Assembly (NCBI GenBank): GCA_018257865.1
Contig: JAEUBA010000046.1
Coordinates: 1-64,000 of the forward strand
Length of the DNA stretch: 64,000 bases
Reading direction: 5' to 3'
DNA from: Stereocaulon alpinum
Lineage: Eukaryota > Ascomycota > Lecanoromycetes > Lecanorales > Stereocaulaceae
The position numbers and the translations under genes are program-made. Every line of letters begins with the position of its first letter. The first letter of the stretch is position 1. Of the stretch, positions 46,824 to 58,155 are shown piece after piece. The notes beneath the pieces were generated by a model. The model did no database searches, was not told where the DNA came from, and saw only the letters and a program-made list of their open reading frames with translations.

Positions 46824-47803
46824 CTATCTCCGACTTGAACTAGCGTAGGTTTCCTCCCCCATCGCAATATGATGCCTCAAAGGAATGCCCTTGTTACCCA
46901 TACGAACAGGAGGCTTCCCATGTCCCGAAAGCTGATTGAATGCGGTTGTCCTTGGCGTAGTGGGGCTCTTCAGGCCTCCGGTTGTCCCAGGTGTTCCTGG
47001 TACCTGCATCATCTCCCAGGGCGCTTGGTTTTGTGATTCCCTATCAGAAAGTCGGGTGCTGCGGGCATTTCGGAACTCCTTGTCAGGATAAAGAGATATG
47101 AGAGCAACGATACAAGATAGCAGGAAGAGTGCACTATTGAATATCTCATCAGTCAACAGCTATATGACAACCAATGTTCGTACTCACCACATGAGCACTG
47201 TCACGGCAAAGGCGCCCTTGGCTTGTTTGCAGTATCCAATCAGATCTTTATCGATTGGAGGTCCACAGCTCTTGGTGATATACCACGGCGCTCCTGGTTG
47301 TGGATGTTTCGGATCACTCATGTCTGGTGCAGCTTGATTATGGATTGCGACAGCCCAAAGAGCAACGAGTGCAGCGTGTATAATCAGCGAGATGAGTGGG
47401 TGAAGGACACCAGTGATCCATGCGACTGCTTTGCAGAGGAGTATAAAGACTGAAAGGACGGAGATGACAACGTTGAAATTGGTAGTGCTGCTGGTGGTTA
47501 GTGGGTGACTCTACAGATCGTACGGACTCGTGGAGGGCAAACGAACAATTGGCTCCATGGTAGAGGCGAACTATATGATTTATAATTGGCAGCAGCGTAA
47601 ACGGCCTGGTTGGGGTTGCTATTCCAGCCCAGATCGGATCCTTGTTTCCAGAAGCGTGTCCGGTATAAATCTGGTGAGGAAATACCGAAGAGCGCGAGGC
47701 CTGCGATGCTGAATGGTAGTTCGATGATGAACATAGCAATGAGCAGCCTTGGGGTTTTCCATTTCCGTGGAATGGACGATAAACATGATGATATCCCCAT
47801 CAT
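46824..47803 (-). CDS. MARVEL-like tetraspan membrane protein
   Basis: Predicted exons 47547-47803, 47188-47490 and 46824-47133 give 289 residues. Four hydrophobic segments are visible: LLIAMFIIELPFSIAGLALF (about 20-40), NFNVVISVLSLFILLCKAVA (about 89-110), LISLIIHAALVALWAVAIH (about 116-135) and FAVTVLMCALFLLSCIVALI (about 178-198). The loop between helices 3 and 4 is extracellular-like and the C-terminal 80 residues are Pro/Thr/Gly-rich and disordered. This spacing fits fungal MARVEL-type membrane proteins of the plasma membrane. The first intron uses an unusual GTTCGT donor, so that junction is less sure. The start could also be one codon later. Confidence 0.75.
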
Positions 47804-49381
47804 GGCGATGCGTATATAAGCGAGAGCGCAATGTCAGCTTCTCCGTGCTTTCGCCAAGCTGCGACAGCAGAGACCTATTTTGAAGGCCTTAATGTTGGAA
47901 TCACGTAAGGAATGCAGAGGATGAAGAATCAGGAGGTCGACGTTCGTCAGATTTTGGGATCAAGAAGCACTCATGGGCGCGACCAGTCATATTCGTTTTG
48001 AAGTGCATGGTAGGCGCTGAGAATCATGAGGAGGGGGGGTCACTAAGTTACCGCTCTGCTCGTCGATAGATGCTGATTCGTGTGCTGAAACCCTCGCACT
48101 TGCATTAGTGGCCGGTTCTATGCCTAAATTGTGATGATCGCCCGCCCGAAGCCTGCCCAAGGGCAATTAACCGCTTAGGGTTGCACCCCGGTTGTGCCCT
48201 GGATCCTCCAACTTGCGCACATAATAAGTAATCACGAAGACCCAGTGCGTCCTGTTGGCTCTTAGAAGGAACCGCAGGTTCGCGCTCTACTGCACAAAGG
48301 ATTTTCGCCACCAAAATCTCCCTCTTGAAGCCTCCCGATGTTGGCAGGCTTAAGGTGCCGAGCGATCATCTGGAATCGCATTCCTGAACGAAGTTTGCGA
48401 AACTCGTGAATGCACCCACGTATTCCTGAAGTAGTGCAATGGAGAGGTGTCTTCTCACGACGATGGTGGCCACATGAGATGATGTCCAGGATATGCAGAG
48501 GCGATAAAGCTGCGAGCAAGCCGAGAAACCGCTCGTTTTGAGACAAGCTGTGCCGCTTAGCTGAGAAGACGTATCTTTCTAATCTAGAGTGCCTCAATCC
48601 CTTATACTGTTTGTGCGGAGATAGCCTATTCATCTCATTTTAAAGTCCCTGATATTTCTTCCTGTTCGAATCTAAGGTTTTCGAAGGTCACTGACTTTTC
48701 CCTGGAGGAGGTGCCTTCGACTGTCTAAGGCGTTCTTCAAATGGTGATTGATACATAGAACACTCTCGGGGAGGTCGAGCTGTCCTTTCGGGTGGTGACA
48801 TCCAATTATCACACAATGAACATGCTAAGATGTAGAACGGAAGCAGAGGAGCGGCGTTGTGAAACTCCCGAACGGCTCAGCCCTTGAGCAACCAGGGGAT
48901 CATCAACAGGCAGCAGCTCGTCATGGACAGCATCATGAAGATCGTTGGGGAGCAGCAAGGATGGAAAGCTTGTGCTTGACACCATATCCTGTAGTCCTAC
49001 TAGACTACGAAGCAGTATCAAGTCGCGTTCAGGTTCAAAGTCTTGGAGACTTTGGAGCTCAGCCAATGACAGGCTAGCGCAAACGTCCGGTCACTTGCCA
49101 AGCGAGGGTAATCGAGACGAGGCTGAGGCTTGCAGGGGTATAATAGAAGGATTCTGATATTCCGCGATTTGCGCCTGCGATTTGAAATGCTTCAATTATC
49201 TGATTCCGCGTTAGATGGGAGCTTAGGTGATGTCTCGCTGTCTTCGGCCTTTCACTTTGGCTTGGTGTCTAGTATATATACACGTAGAGGTTCCCAATTC
49301 AATGTCCCATCAACCACAGTCTTCTTCGCATTTCCACCTTGGCGAAACACATTCAAAATAAGGTACTTGCTCTCTATATGA
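47804..49381. other. Long intergenic region
   Basis: About 1.6 kb between divergent genes. Several short frames exist on both strands, but none shows a family motif, exon structure or coding bias. A pyrimidine-rich stretch and a TATATATA-like run (about 49,270) precede the cupin gene by about 110 bp. Confidence 0.4.
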
Positions 49382-49927
49382 ATGTTCTTGAACTCCAATC
49401 GATTCGCACCAATGTCTACCACCGCTCAACTTCCCGCGCCCCGCCTGGTCGTCACCACGCACACCGCAGACGGCACCTCAGTCTTCGCGTCTGACTCTCA
49501 AATCACTCCTTTCCAACCTTTCGGCCCCAAAGGCAGCGCCTTCGTTCGCTTCAACTCCCGCCTCTCTGTCCCAGTCTCCAACACGTCGTACCCACCAGAC
49601 CTACCAGCCACTCTTCCACGCTCCCCCCCTCAAGGTGTCATGTTCTGCACGACCGACTTCCCACCTGGTGCTCAAGCGCCAATGCACCGGACCCAGACCG
49701 TGGATTACTGCGCAGTCATTTCCGGTGAGATTGTGCTTGCGTTGGATGGAGGCCAGGAGACAGTCATTAGGGCAGGGGAGTTCGTTGTGCAGAGAGGTGC
49801 TAATCATTCTTGGATTAATCGTTCCAATAGCGTCTGTCGCTGTGTGGTTGTTATGGTTGCGGCTGAGAAGATTGTTACTCTGAGTGGCAAGGTACTTGAG
49901 GAGACTGTTTTCCAAGCGAAGAAGTGA
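49382..49927 (+). CDS. Small cupin-domain protein
   Basis: A single exon of 181 residues. An in-frame ATG at 49,412 (MSTTAQLPAPR) is an equally good start and would give 171 residues. The cupin barrel lies at about 95-165. Motif 1 is degenerate (MHRTQTVDYCAVISGEIVLALDGG, with the first metal His retained and DY in place of the usual HxH...E spacing). Motif 2 (AGEFVVQRGANHSWINRS) keeps its His. Proteins of this class in fungi are often found beside oxidoreductase or secondary-metabolite genes, but no such neighbours are here. The reaction is unknown. Confidence 0.85.
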   Translation: MFLNSNRFAPMSTTAQLPAPRLVVTTHTADGTSVFASDSQITPFQPFGPKGSAFVRFNSRLSVPVSNTSYPPDLPATLPRSPPQGVMFCTTDFPPGAQAPMHRTQTVDYCAVISGEIVLALDGGQETVIRAGEFVVQRGANHSWINRSNSVCRCVVVMVAAEKIVTLSGKVLEETVFQAKK

Positions 49928-50632
49928 GTTGATATTGCAGGTCGGGGATGCTAGAAGGAGGATATATAGAGGCGATGTTTTCTTGAGTAGAGCCTTTGAG
50001 ACTGTTCCTCCCTTCGCATAAAGCAATATTCATGTCGGTACACTCCCTTATACCTTAGAAAATACTTTGAGCAATACGCTTCACTCTTTAATTGATGAAC
50101 GCATAATCTTGGGTTTTTGATAGGCCACAGGACAAAGTACACCCCCAAGACCGAAGGACTTGGTACACCGCACACGGTTTTCGATGGTGTTGCCTTTGTA
50201 GTCAATTCTCCCAAGGGGTTCGCAATTGAGCATGCGTTGGAGATTAGCGATGCAGTATGACATTCACAGAGGATCCGAGATAATAAATACCCTCGAGTCT
50301 TGAGGACCGTTCAGGGATCTGGGGATGCTTGACAGGTTGGAAACTCGAAGCTCAGCCGTCAGACAGTGTACAACCGTCTCGATAATATAGTACATTCACG
50401 TGGGCCCCATCGTCGACAGCACCCGCCTGTTCCGTCTCTCTTTACAGTATTCGTGTCCAGTCGTAGCGATTGTAGTGCCCCACACATTAGGTAAAGGCTC
50501 GGTCTCCTACCCGATTTCTCTTCCACGCCCGGAAATCCGCCACTCCTCGAAGCCGTTCACCAGCTATCCCTCATTTCGATAACCCGCCATGGGCCAACAG
50601 TATTCCAACTCATGCCCATGCAGACTCTGTCA
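49928..50632. other. Convergent intergenic region
   Basis: A 705-bp spacer between the 3' ends of the cupin gene and the Cys-repeat gene. I see no gene or repeat. Confidence 0.4.
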
Positions 50633-51223
50633 TCACCGTTCCTCCCCGGCGCAACACTGAACAGCAAAACACGCCCTCCCCAGCTTGCTCAAACTCCCAC
50701 ACAGATCAACCCCCAAAACCGCCTTACTCAGCAAACTCCTACTCGCACAGAGGTTAACCCCACAACAAGCCTGGTCTAATTCGCTCCGACTCCCGCACAT
50801 GTTCACGGCACAACAAGCCCTTTTCAGCAAACTTTCGCTCGCACATATATTGACGCCGCAGCACGCTTTGGTCACTTCGCTTGTACTACCGCAACAATTT
50901 ATGGTAACGCACGCGTGGGTAAATTTGTCATGACGACCGCCGCAGTTAATGGCGAGAAGCGTTGGGTTATTTTTGGGAGGAAGAGGACGTAGGGCGATCA
51001 TTGGGGTAGGGGTGATGTAGCCGAATGTAAGAGGATTGGGGTCAGAGGGCTCGGAGATTGTCGAAGCAGAGGGAGTGTAGGCTGGCGGTAGGCCCTTGGA
51101 ATGGTCCATTGTGTTGTCTGTGGGTGAAGAGAGGACCTCTGATGCGGAACTTGACTCGGGGTAGTCAGCGAGGAGATGTGTTGTGTCGAGATCTTCAGAC
51201 TCTGTTTGAGGTTGGGGAGCCAT
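50633..51223 (-). CDS. Small protein of alternating 16-residue cysteine repeats
   Basis: A single exon of 196 residues with no family that I recognise. Residues 1-100 are polar and probably disordered, with a PPAY motif (46-49) that could bind a WW domain. Residues 102-193 are five full and one partial 16-residue units of the form xxACCGVNxC(A/G)SxSxL. Units alternate: CGSTSEV, CASESLL, CGSRSEL, CASRSLL, CGSLSKL, so the true period is 32 residues. Cys pairs sit at fixed positions, but unit 5 has Val-Leu in place of the Cys-Cys. No signal peptide or membrane helix is seen, so the Cys are probably reduced and could bind metal. It is divergent from the b561 gene. Confidence 0.75.
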   Translation of the reverse strand: MAPQPQTESEDLDTTHLLADYPESSSASEVLSSPTDNTMDHSKGLPPAYTPSASTISEPSDPNPLTFGYITPTPMIALRPLPPKNNPTLLAINCGGRHDKFTHACVTINCCGSTSEVTKACCGVNICASESLLKRACCAVNMCGSRSELDQACCGVNLCASRSLLSKAVLGVDLCGSLSKLGRACFAVQCCAGEER

Positions 51224-51798
51224 ATTCGGGTGGTTTGAGAAGAAAGCGTGGATTCTGGTGTGTAGTGGAGGGTTCGAAGAGTTGTCGGCCAGATAAAGGT
51301 TGAGAGACTGTATGCCTGGTGTGGGTGAGGACTACGTACTGCCTGTAGCCTCTCAAGCCGCTTGGCCGCATGCTGGTTTACGGGTAGCAATCTAATCGGT
51401 GCCGGTGACCTAATCGATAATAGTGTTGATTCTTGGCATGTTGCTGTAGCGATCTTTGCGCCAAGGCCATCCAGAGCAAGATCTCGGCCCATCAAGTCAT
51501 GAATCAAGATAGATGAAAACTCTGGGATCACTATACCTGTTGAGCAGCACATCTAATATATTCTCGACTCAACCACTTCCGTAGATCACGCTCTACCCAG
51601 ATACACCTGCGACCTGGAACGGTATTCCGTCAACTGTCAGCATACGCAATCGAAGTCTTAGTGCTATTCTACGAGGTTCAGATACTAGCAACCATTTCAT
51701 CTGAGCTGTCGCATGGTAGCCATATAGAGGGAGGAGGTGTGAAGCCCCCCATAAAATCCTGAGCCTGGCCGAAGCAGTCCGCATACAAAGATTTCATC
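51224..51798. promoter_or_regulatory. Divergent promoter region, Cys-repeat gene / b561 gene
   Basis: 575 bp between two divergent start codons. No motif stands out, but shared regulation of the pair is possible. Confidence 0.35.
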
Positions 51799-54302
51799 AT
51801 GTCGCCATCTCCGCAGCTGTCACCCGCTGGCAGCAGTTCATACTCTTCGAATACCTTGACTGTAGGGGATGGTACATGGGATGCATCCCGCAATACATTT
51901 CTTCTTCCTAATTTAGTGGGGTTTAATCTAGCCACTACTCAATATAACGGTACGTCGCATGCACATTCCAGTCCCACGTGGGACCGATTCTGACGTTGAC
52001 AGGCATGGGCAACCGTTTTGCAGAACTACCTGGATACCATAACTTGATACGAGCCCATGGGATCATTGCCACGATCAACTTTCTCTTCATCGTCCCTACT
52101 GCAATCATGATTGTACGATTTTATGGCCGAAATCCCCGTATGGCACTAAGATATCACATATGGTTACAGATTATGACGGTTCTTCTTACGACTGTCGTGT
52201 TCGTGCTTGGATGGATCGCAGTTGGACAAGGAAGAAGTCTGAGCAATCCCCATCATGCTATTGGGTTGACAATTTACGTCCTGGTCCTGTTTCAAGTTAT
52301 TGGAGGCTGGTGGGTACATCGCAGGGAAAAGAACAAAAGGAGGCTATACGAACCTTTGAAAGTTATGGTAGCTTGTTACGCCATCTGTAGCCAACGGATT
52401 CAAGCTAACAATGGTCAGTTCCATCACTGGTTTGGCCGTCTTATTGCTCTTCTAGGACTCGCACAGATACCTCTCGGACTCGCGCTATACGGATCTCCCG
52501 TATACTTGTTTGTATTATACGCATTGGCAGCTTTCGCACTTCTTGTCATCTATTTCATTCTGACGCATATCCGAGATAAACGTATCGGCAACGATTATGA
52601 CAGTCGATATAGCTATGGCACAGGGAGTGTTGTTGATGATCGCCGCGAAAAGCGGAGTAGCGGGCGGACTGGGAACGTTGTTAAAGGCGCTTTGGCAGGT
52701 GCGGGTCTGTTCGCTTTGTTCGATCGCTTCAGGAAGAGAAGATCAGAGCGTCGAGATGATGGTCCAGAAGTCGTCGGGTCTCGAAGACACTCAGGTTCCT
52801 ATGTCGACGATGAGAAGTACTCAGAAGATGAACGCTACAGTGACCGAGGAGGCAAATGGGAAGATAGACTCTTCAAAATTGCCGCACCCCTTGGGGCAGC
52901 TGGTGTGGTGACATGGTTCCTTAATCGGCGACACAAAGATCATGACAGGGACAGCGATACTGGGGTCTACGGCCCTCCCCCAGGAGGAGCAATGCCCATT
53001 AACGACGGCAGGTATGATGGTCAGGGAGGTCGACCACTACCTGTGGGCCCTCTTCCCCTTAACCAACCTTTGCCAAGCCACCAGCATCCTCTCAACCAAC
53101 CATTCCCGCCACCTGGCCAGCGTCCTCCTGGGCGTCCACCCAGCTCGTTGACTGAGTCAAGTTACCGGAGCGCCAGCCATCAACGTCGAGATGGACACGG
53201 TTTCCGAGATGGTCTTGCAACGCTTGGCGCCTTCGGTCTAGCACGCAGCCTTTGGAACAAGCGGCGAGGACGCAACGACGATCAGCGCCTTGAGGACGAG
53301 CAGAATTCTCGGGTGAACGGCCATCATCTTACCGGCGATGGCCGTCCTCCGCGTCGACATCCTCCTGGTGAATCAACACTGACTACAGATTCGAGTTCGA
53401 TTGGTGGCCATCCTGATCGTGCTGATAACATCCCACCAATCCCAGCTGGAGCTTATCCGGGTGGGCCTGCACCTCCAGTGCCTGGTCATGGTCGTGACCG
53501 TACTACAGTGGAGGAATTGCCGCTAGGTGGCATACCTCGACAATCTATGCTCGCAATGCCAGAAATACCCCCTGATCGGCATGGTGGCCTTTTCCACCCC
53601 GACTCCTCCGGCTCCGAAGTCTACATTGGCTCTGACGGGCGGAACCATTGGCGTCACCATGCTGGCCGAGATGCAGCAGCAGCAGGAGTCGGAGGCGCAG
53701 CAGCTGGTTTAGTAGCCGCTGAAGCTGGATCTAGTCGGCGGGATCGACGAGAGCCGAGAGCAGATCGCCGTGCGTCTGCTAGTGGAGGTGAGGATAGCAA
53801 TGCAACGCCTCCTGTCAGCGTCAAAGTCAAATTGCACAACGATGGCCGTCACGTCACCTTACGGCGATTGCCTGAAGCGGAAGCGGCTGCTGAACGAGAA
53901 GCACGGCGAGCGTCAAGAGATCGATCAGGTCGACGAAGAGGTGACAGTATTAGCTCATTAAGTGGCACAGATGGTACTACCGAGCGTTTCCGACGCAATC
54001 AAGCTTCAGAAAGACAACAGGCCGAAGCGATGAGAATAGAGAGCGAAAGACTAGCTGCTGCCAGGCAACTAGCTCAGGCTCAGTCAAACCCAAATCTTCC
54101 GCCAAACGTACCAGCCCCGCCGCCCATACCTGGAAGCTCACCAGGAGCACCGCCAGGACTAGCGAGCGGTGTGGGTACTCCTGGAACGTACGATGGAAAT
54201 ACTACGGAGGCTAGTGCGGATTATGCGATTAATCGGCAGAGAAGGAGGGCAGAGAGGGCGCAGGCAAAGGCGAAGGAAAACAGAAGGGTTGAATTTGAAT
54301 AA
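51799..54302 (+). CDS. Cytochrome b561-type membrane protein with long disordered C-terminus
   Basis: Two exons (51799-51949, 52003-54302) give 816 residues. The N-terminus has VGDGTWDASRNTFLLPNLVG, a conserved preamble of this fungal family. It is followed by about five to six helices between residues 66 and 225. Likely haem-ligating His lie in IRAHGIIA, SNPHHAIG and FHHWFGR. These proteins move electrons across membranes, often from ascorbate or a partner haem domain. No CDH-type haem domain is present here. From about 230 to the end the protein is Arg/Gly/Pro-rich, disordered and basic, ending in a REARRASRDRSGRR-type coiled region. No signal peptide is seen. The 53-nt intron ends in TTGACAG. 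Confidence 0.85.
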
Positions 54303-55272
54303 GATTATTGATGATAGGGAAGTTGGGAATCAAGGAAGAAGAGCTTCTGCATGTTTATAGCGAGGCGTTCATTTGGTTGGATCAATAGCTCTTGTACTCT
54401 TAGCCCATAGTTTGCGCAGATTTACTTAGTGCTCTGGATAGCCTTGTAATGCTATAGCGCTACAATAGTGCCGATGTCAATTACCGACGATATCCCTCGA
54501 TCGATCTCGCATTATTGCAACATTGACGCCTCTTAGCATCCAACGGTGACTTCTAGCATCTTTCAAGTTCTCATCCAGGCACAGCTATGTCGGAATCTAG
54601 AAGCATTCAAATTAGCATCTTGCTGGACACCCTCAGCCCAAACACCCATATCACACCCCGCAATGTCATTCCCGTCGTATCGACCGGACCAGATGCATTC
54701 CACGTAAAACTCGAGTACAGCGGTGTGTGCCCTTCCGCCGTCCACAATCTGCTAGGGTAAACGCTGACGACAACCAAAATCAATCGCTATAAGGCGTTGA
54801 TCGAATTGTCAAATTCAGCAAGGACAGCTCTTGCCATCTGATGTCCAGACATACAGGTATCACAACTCAGAATCTCCCAGCACTGCGCACGTACAAACCT
54901 CGAATTGCACCAAAGAAGCTCAAGACACCGTTCTCTTGTCCCCATTGCAAAGGGGATACTGCTAAAAAGTCCAGGTTGGCCCGCCTGAGAAATTCAAGGC
55001 GTACTTCGCCAATCACATCTAGGTCGTCATTGCACGACGACGCCGCGACGACTTACTAACCCATTTCGAGGTTTCAAAATTTCCTTTGTCGAATGTCTCG
55101 CACAAAATAGGTCGGAATATAATGGTTTGTGAGGGTATTAGTGGCTTGGCGTCAGTCATATTCGCGAATAGGCTCTGTTTACAGATTTCCCTTTTGGGAA
55201 ATGTGGGGTCTAGGTTAAAGTAACGTTGATGCTGGTACGGATTGGGCAGGAGATCGCCCTCTTCATAAGTGG
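54303..55272. other. Convergent intergenic region
   Basis: Nearly 1 kb with no supported gene. A short basic plus-strand frame at 54,841-55,059 contains CPHCKGD but no second ligand pair, so I do not call it. Confidence 0.4.
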
Positions 55273-56023
55273 TCATTTAATACCCTTCCTAACATTTTCC
55301 CTCCCGACAACATTCGCTACCTCTCCAGCTACTTGTTGGAGACGCCACATCCAGTCGCGCACTTGCCTGTTCATTTCTTTCTCAACCGCTGTATTAACCT
55401 GGACACCTGGCATGTATAGAAAGATGTATTCCTCGTCCCCCTCCGAAATGTTATAGAGATTCTCTCCATCAGGCTCGAAGCCGAAAGACAGAGCATGCTC
55501 CCTGATCAAGTCCATCGCATACGTGAGTCTCGGCTGGTTGATATCGGGGTCAGCTTTATTCGGGCCGTTGTCGTGGACAGATTTGATCATTTTGTCTGTT
55601 GTAGCGATCGTCAATACTGCTTCCTTGAAAGGACAAGCGGACTGTCGTACAAATTAGGAATACCATCTCCGCCAAAGTAACAAAGACTTCCGTATAAAGC
55701 TTGTCATGGCTCTCGCCTTTCTCCTTATCACGTTCTTCCAGCTCTGCTAAGTCTGGGGAAAGGTGTTGAGCCTCGTAGCGGGTCATAAGCAAGACGCAGT
55801 CTTTCATTGCTTCGCGCACGGATGGTGATTCGGTATTGCATTCGTAGAGAACGCGGAAGCTTCTTTCGATGGTGATGAAGAGGGTCTTCATGAGGGGTGG
55901 TAGCGGTTGGGACTTTGGTGGTTGGTCTTGGTAGCGCTTGTATAAGAGCTTTTGGAGGGTAAAGGCCGATTCAGGGGTAGAGGGGTGGGCCTTAGTGTTG
56001 AGGAGTTTCTTGATGAAAGACAT
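55273..56023 (-). CDS. Unknown protein, copy A of a tandem paralogue pair
   Basis: Exons 55651-56023 and 55273-55595 give 231 residues. I do not recognise the family. The N-terminus is basic (MSFIKKLLNTK), then FTLQKLLYKRYQ, an all-helical middle with TLAEMVFLI, and a C-terminal helical part with AMDLIREHALSFGFEPDGE. The neighbour at 56,343-57,225 has the same layout (FTMQKLLYSQ, LAETLFLA, TMDLIKRQAIQYGFSPEG) and an intron at the same position (donor GTACG, one base into a codon). Similarity is low outside these blocks, so the duplication is old or fast-evolving. No signal peptide or membrane helix is seen. Confidence 0.65.
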
Positions 56024-56342
56024 GGTGGGGAGGAAGTGTTTCTAACAAAATGTGCTGTAGGAATGAGACAGTACCTGAAGGCTAGAACGGAAAAAGCTGA
56101 CATGGACTGTGGAAGGAAGTCGCTCTGTCAAGGACACATTGTCCCACCGGAAAAAGATCACTTGATCTGCAGCTGTGTCATACTACCAAAGGTTCGCCCA
56201 CTACAGCCCGAGAACGGTAGCACATCACATGTACCTTTGTCTACTACATCTATAACACTGGCTGGTTGAGCCACTTGAAGTCTATTCCGAACGTACTACT
56301 AAACGAAAAGACGAGCAACAACCGCCGAAGGGCTTGACCGAA
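56024..56342. other. Short spacer between the tandem paralogues
   Basis: 319 bp, presumably the promoter of copy A and the 3' flank of copy B. Nothing else is seen. Confidence 0.4.
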
Positions 56343-57225
56343 TCACACGCGCAACATCAGATTCTCCAGCCATCCAACTGTCTTGTCATCAGTCCTTTCC
56401 CACAGCTTCAGCAAGGTCCTGGGCCGCTGACCTTTCTTCCACACAGCAGGACGACCATTACCCACCCTCGAGACATCTTCATTCAGTTTAAGCATGTGTG
56501 CCGACCATTGTTTAATCTGGGTTTTGATCGTCTTCGCGACGAGGTTGAACTCTGGACCTGGTGGTACAACGTCGAATAACATTGCATAGTCTTCTTCGGT
56601 CTTGTCTTCTAACCAGCGGTCTAGACCTTCTGGCGAGAAGCCGTATTGTATGGCCTGACGCTTGATGAGGTCCATCGTGTTGGCGACCGTTTCTGGCAAA
56701 ACGAACCGGATCGGACATTTGTCGGTATTGTCTTGGACTGATATGATGATCTTGTCTTCGCAGGCATAGGGTCAGTCGACTCCGCCCCATCAGTATTCAG
56801 ATCTCCAGACAAGGTCACGTACAAGCTAGAAACAATGTCTCCGCCAAGATTCGAAATATCTCGGCAAGCAGGTCCTCGTTACCTGCACCTGGGTACCGTT
56901 CTTCCACCACGCAGCAATCATTTGCAACCGATGAAAGCCGTCTGTCAACGAAAATGGCAAATTTCCCAAACCTCGCGCATATTGGCGCACACTTTAGATC
57001 GTCCTCTGAATGTTCAGGAAAGGAAAGCACTGAATACGCTGTAATGATACTGGAGTAGAGCTGTTCGATCAGCGCTGATGCTGGTATATTTCCAGCTGTG
57101 CAGCAGAACGTGGTGTCAAAAGGTGGTGGTTGCGAGTAGAGGAGTTTCTGCATGGTGAATATTGGCTTTGAGCTCGAAGGGGATGACGCATTGCTGCGAC
57201 CATAATTACGTCCGAAGAGAGGCAT
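56343..57225 (-). CDS. Unknown protein, copy B of a tandem paralogue pair
   Basis: Exons 56823-57225 and 56343-56755 give 271 residues. The frame stays open upstream to 57,453, but I start at 57,225 (MPLFGRNYGRS) because it aligns with the start of copy A. It carries two Cys-rich spots (TTFCCTAGN, NDCCVVEER) that copy A lacks, and a longer basic C-terminus (PAVWKKGQRPRTLLKLWER). The intron is 67 nt with a GTACGT donor and GCGAAG acceptor, in the same phase and place as in copy A. The function is unknown. The shared architecture is the main support that both are real genes. Confidence 0.65.
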
Positions 57226-58155
57226 GACTGATGATGTTACAGGGTTCGGAAAAGCTCCAGAAAGTAAGATAGGTAAGGCCAGTTTGTGCTTTTCATGGGT
57301 AGTCGTGCATATGAATATTGTGTCGCGAGAAGAAGGAGAGTGAATGGCCAAATGATGTAATTGACTGGCGAGATTGCGCACAACACTTCTTATGATAAGA
57401 ACGCAGCGAATGGGCAGTGGAATCACGGTCATTAGCCCAAGAGAGTGTCGCACAATATAACGCCTGAGCCAATTTGCGCGCGATATTCGAGACGCTAGTC
57501 AAGAGGCAAAGATACCAAGAAGCGTTCCGAGGAGCATGACCCCCGTACGATAAAGCTTCCGTCATCGCCGACGAGGTATCATAGGGGCGAATTGAGTAGT
57601 GGACTACCTTTGAGCTCCATCAGCTCGATCTTCACATACACTTACATCTCTGATCCTGATTGGGTCTGGAATGGACTCATGTCCGTGGCTAGGATTGCGA
57701 TGACCCCCCGAGCAAGGCACGAGAGATGTCCTTTGACGTTCGGTAACTCCTCTTAGAAGAACCCGAAGGTACGTGGGCGAAGTCTCAGGCTTCATCAATG
57801 TGCCATAATATTGAACTGTGTGGAGACCGAATAGTGTTTGGAGCACGATATGACAAGAGGAGAAAACCATATGTAAACTGTTTTCAGTCCAAGGGTATAG
57901 TAGACAGCTGTTGTAACACCAGTCGTTGGATCAAGGGAAATTGTATAGTGAAGCATCAGCATCCCATGTATGACATTGCAAAAACAAGTAAGCTTTGTCG
58001 GCTCGCTAGAGTTGATTAGGACCACTGTATGGTTTCAAAGTTCTAGTCAGAGACACTATACGCTCTGAAGCTTATCAGCATGTGACTTCCTAGAAAGAAC
58101 AGCAAGGCACCAAATACTCTACATCAAGCTCGCTAGCCCCACATCAACGCACAAC
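57226..58155. other. Intergenic region
   Basis: About 0.9 kb upstream of copy B and downstream of the first RING gene. Short minus-strand frames at 57,604-58,025 show no family signature. No RNA gene was found. Confidence 0.4.

Noticed and set aside
47898..48633. Minus-strand frames of 69 and 123 codons
   Set aside because: They have no start context, splice sites or recognisable motif. Their length is compatible with chance at this base composition.
54841..55059. Small basic plus-strand frame with CPHCKGD
   Set aside because: Only one Cys pair, no second zinc ligand pair, no homologue recognised, and it ends in low-complexity Ser/Arg.
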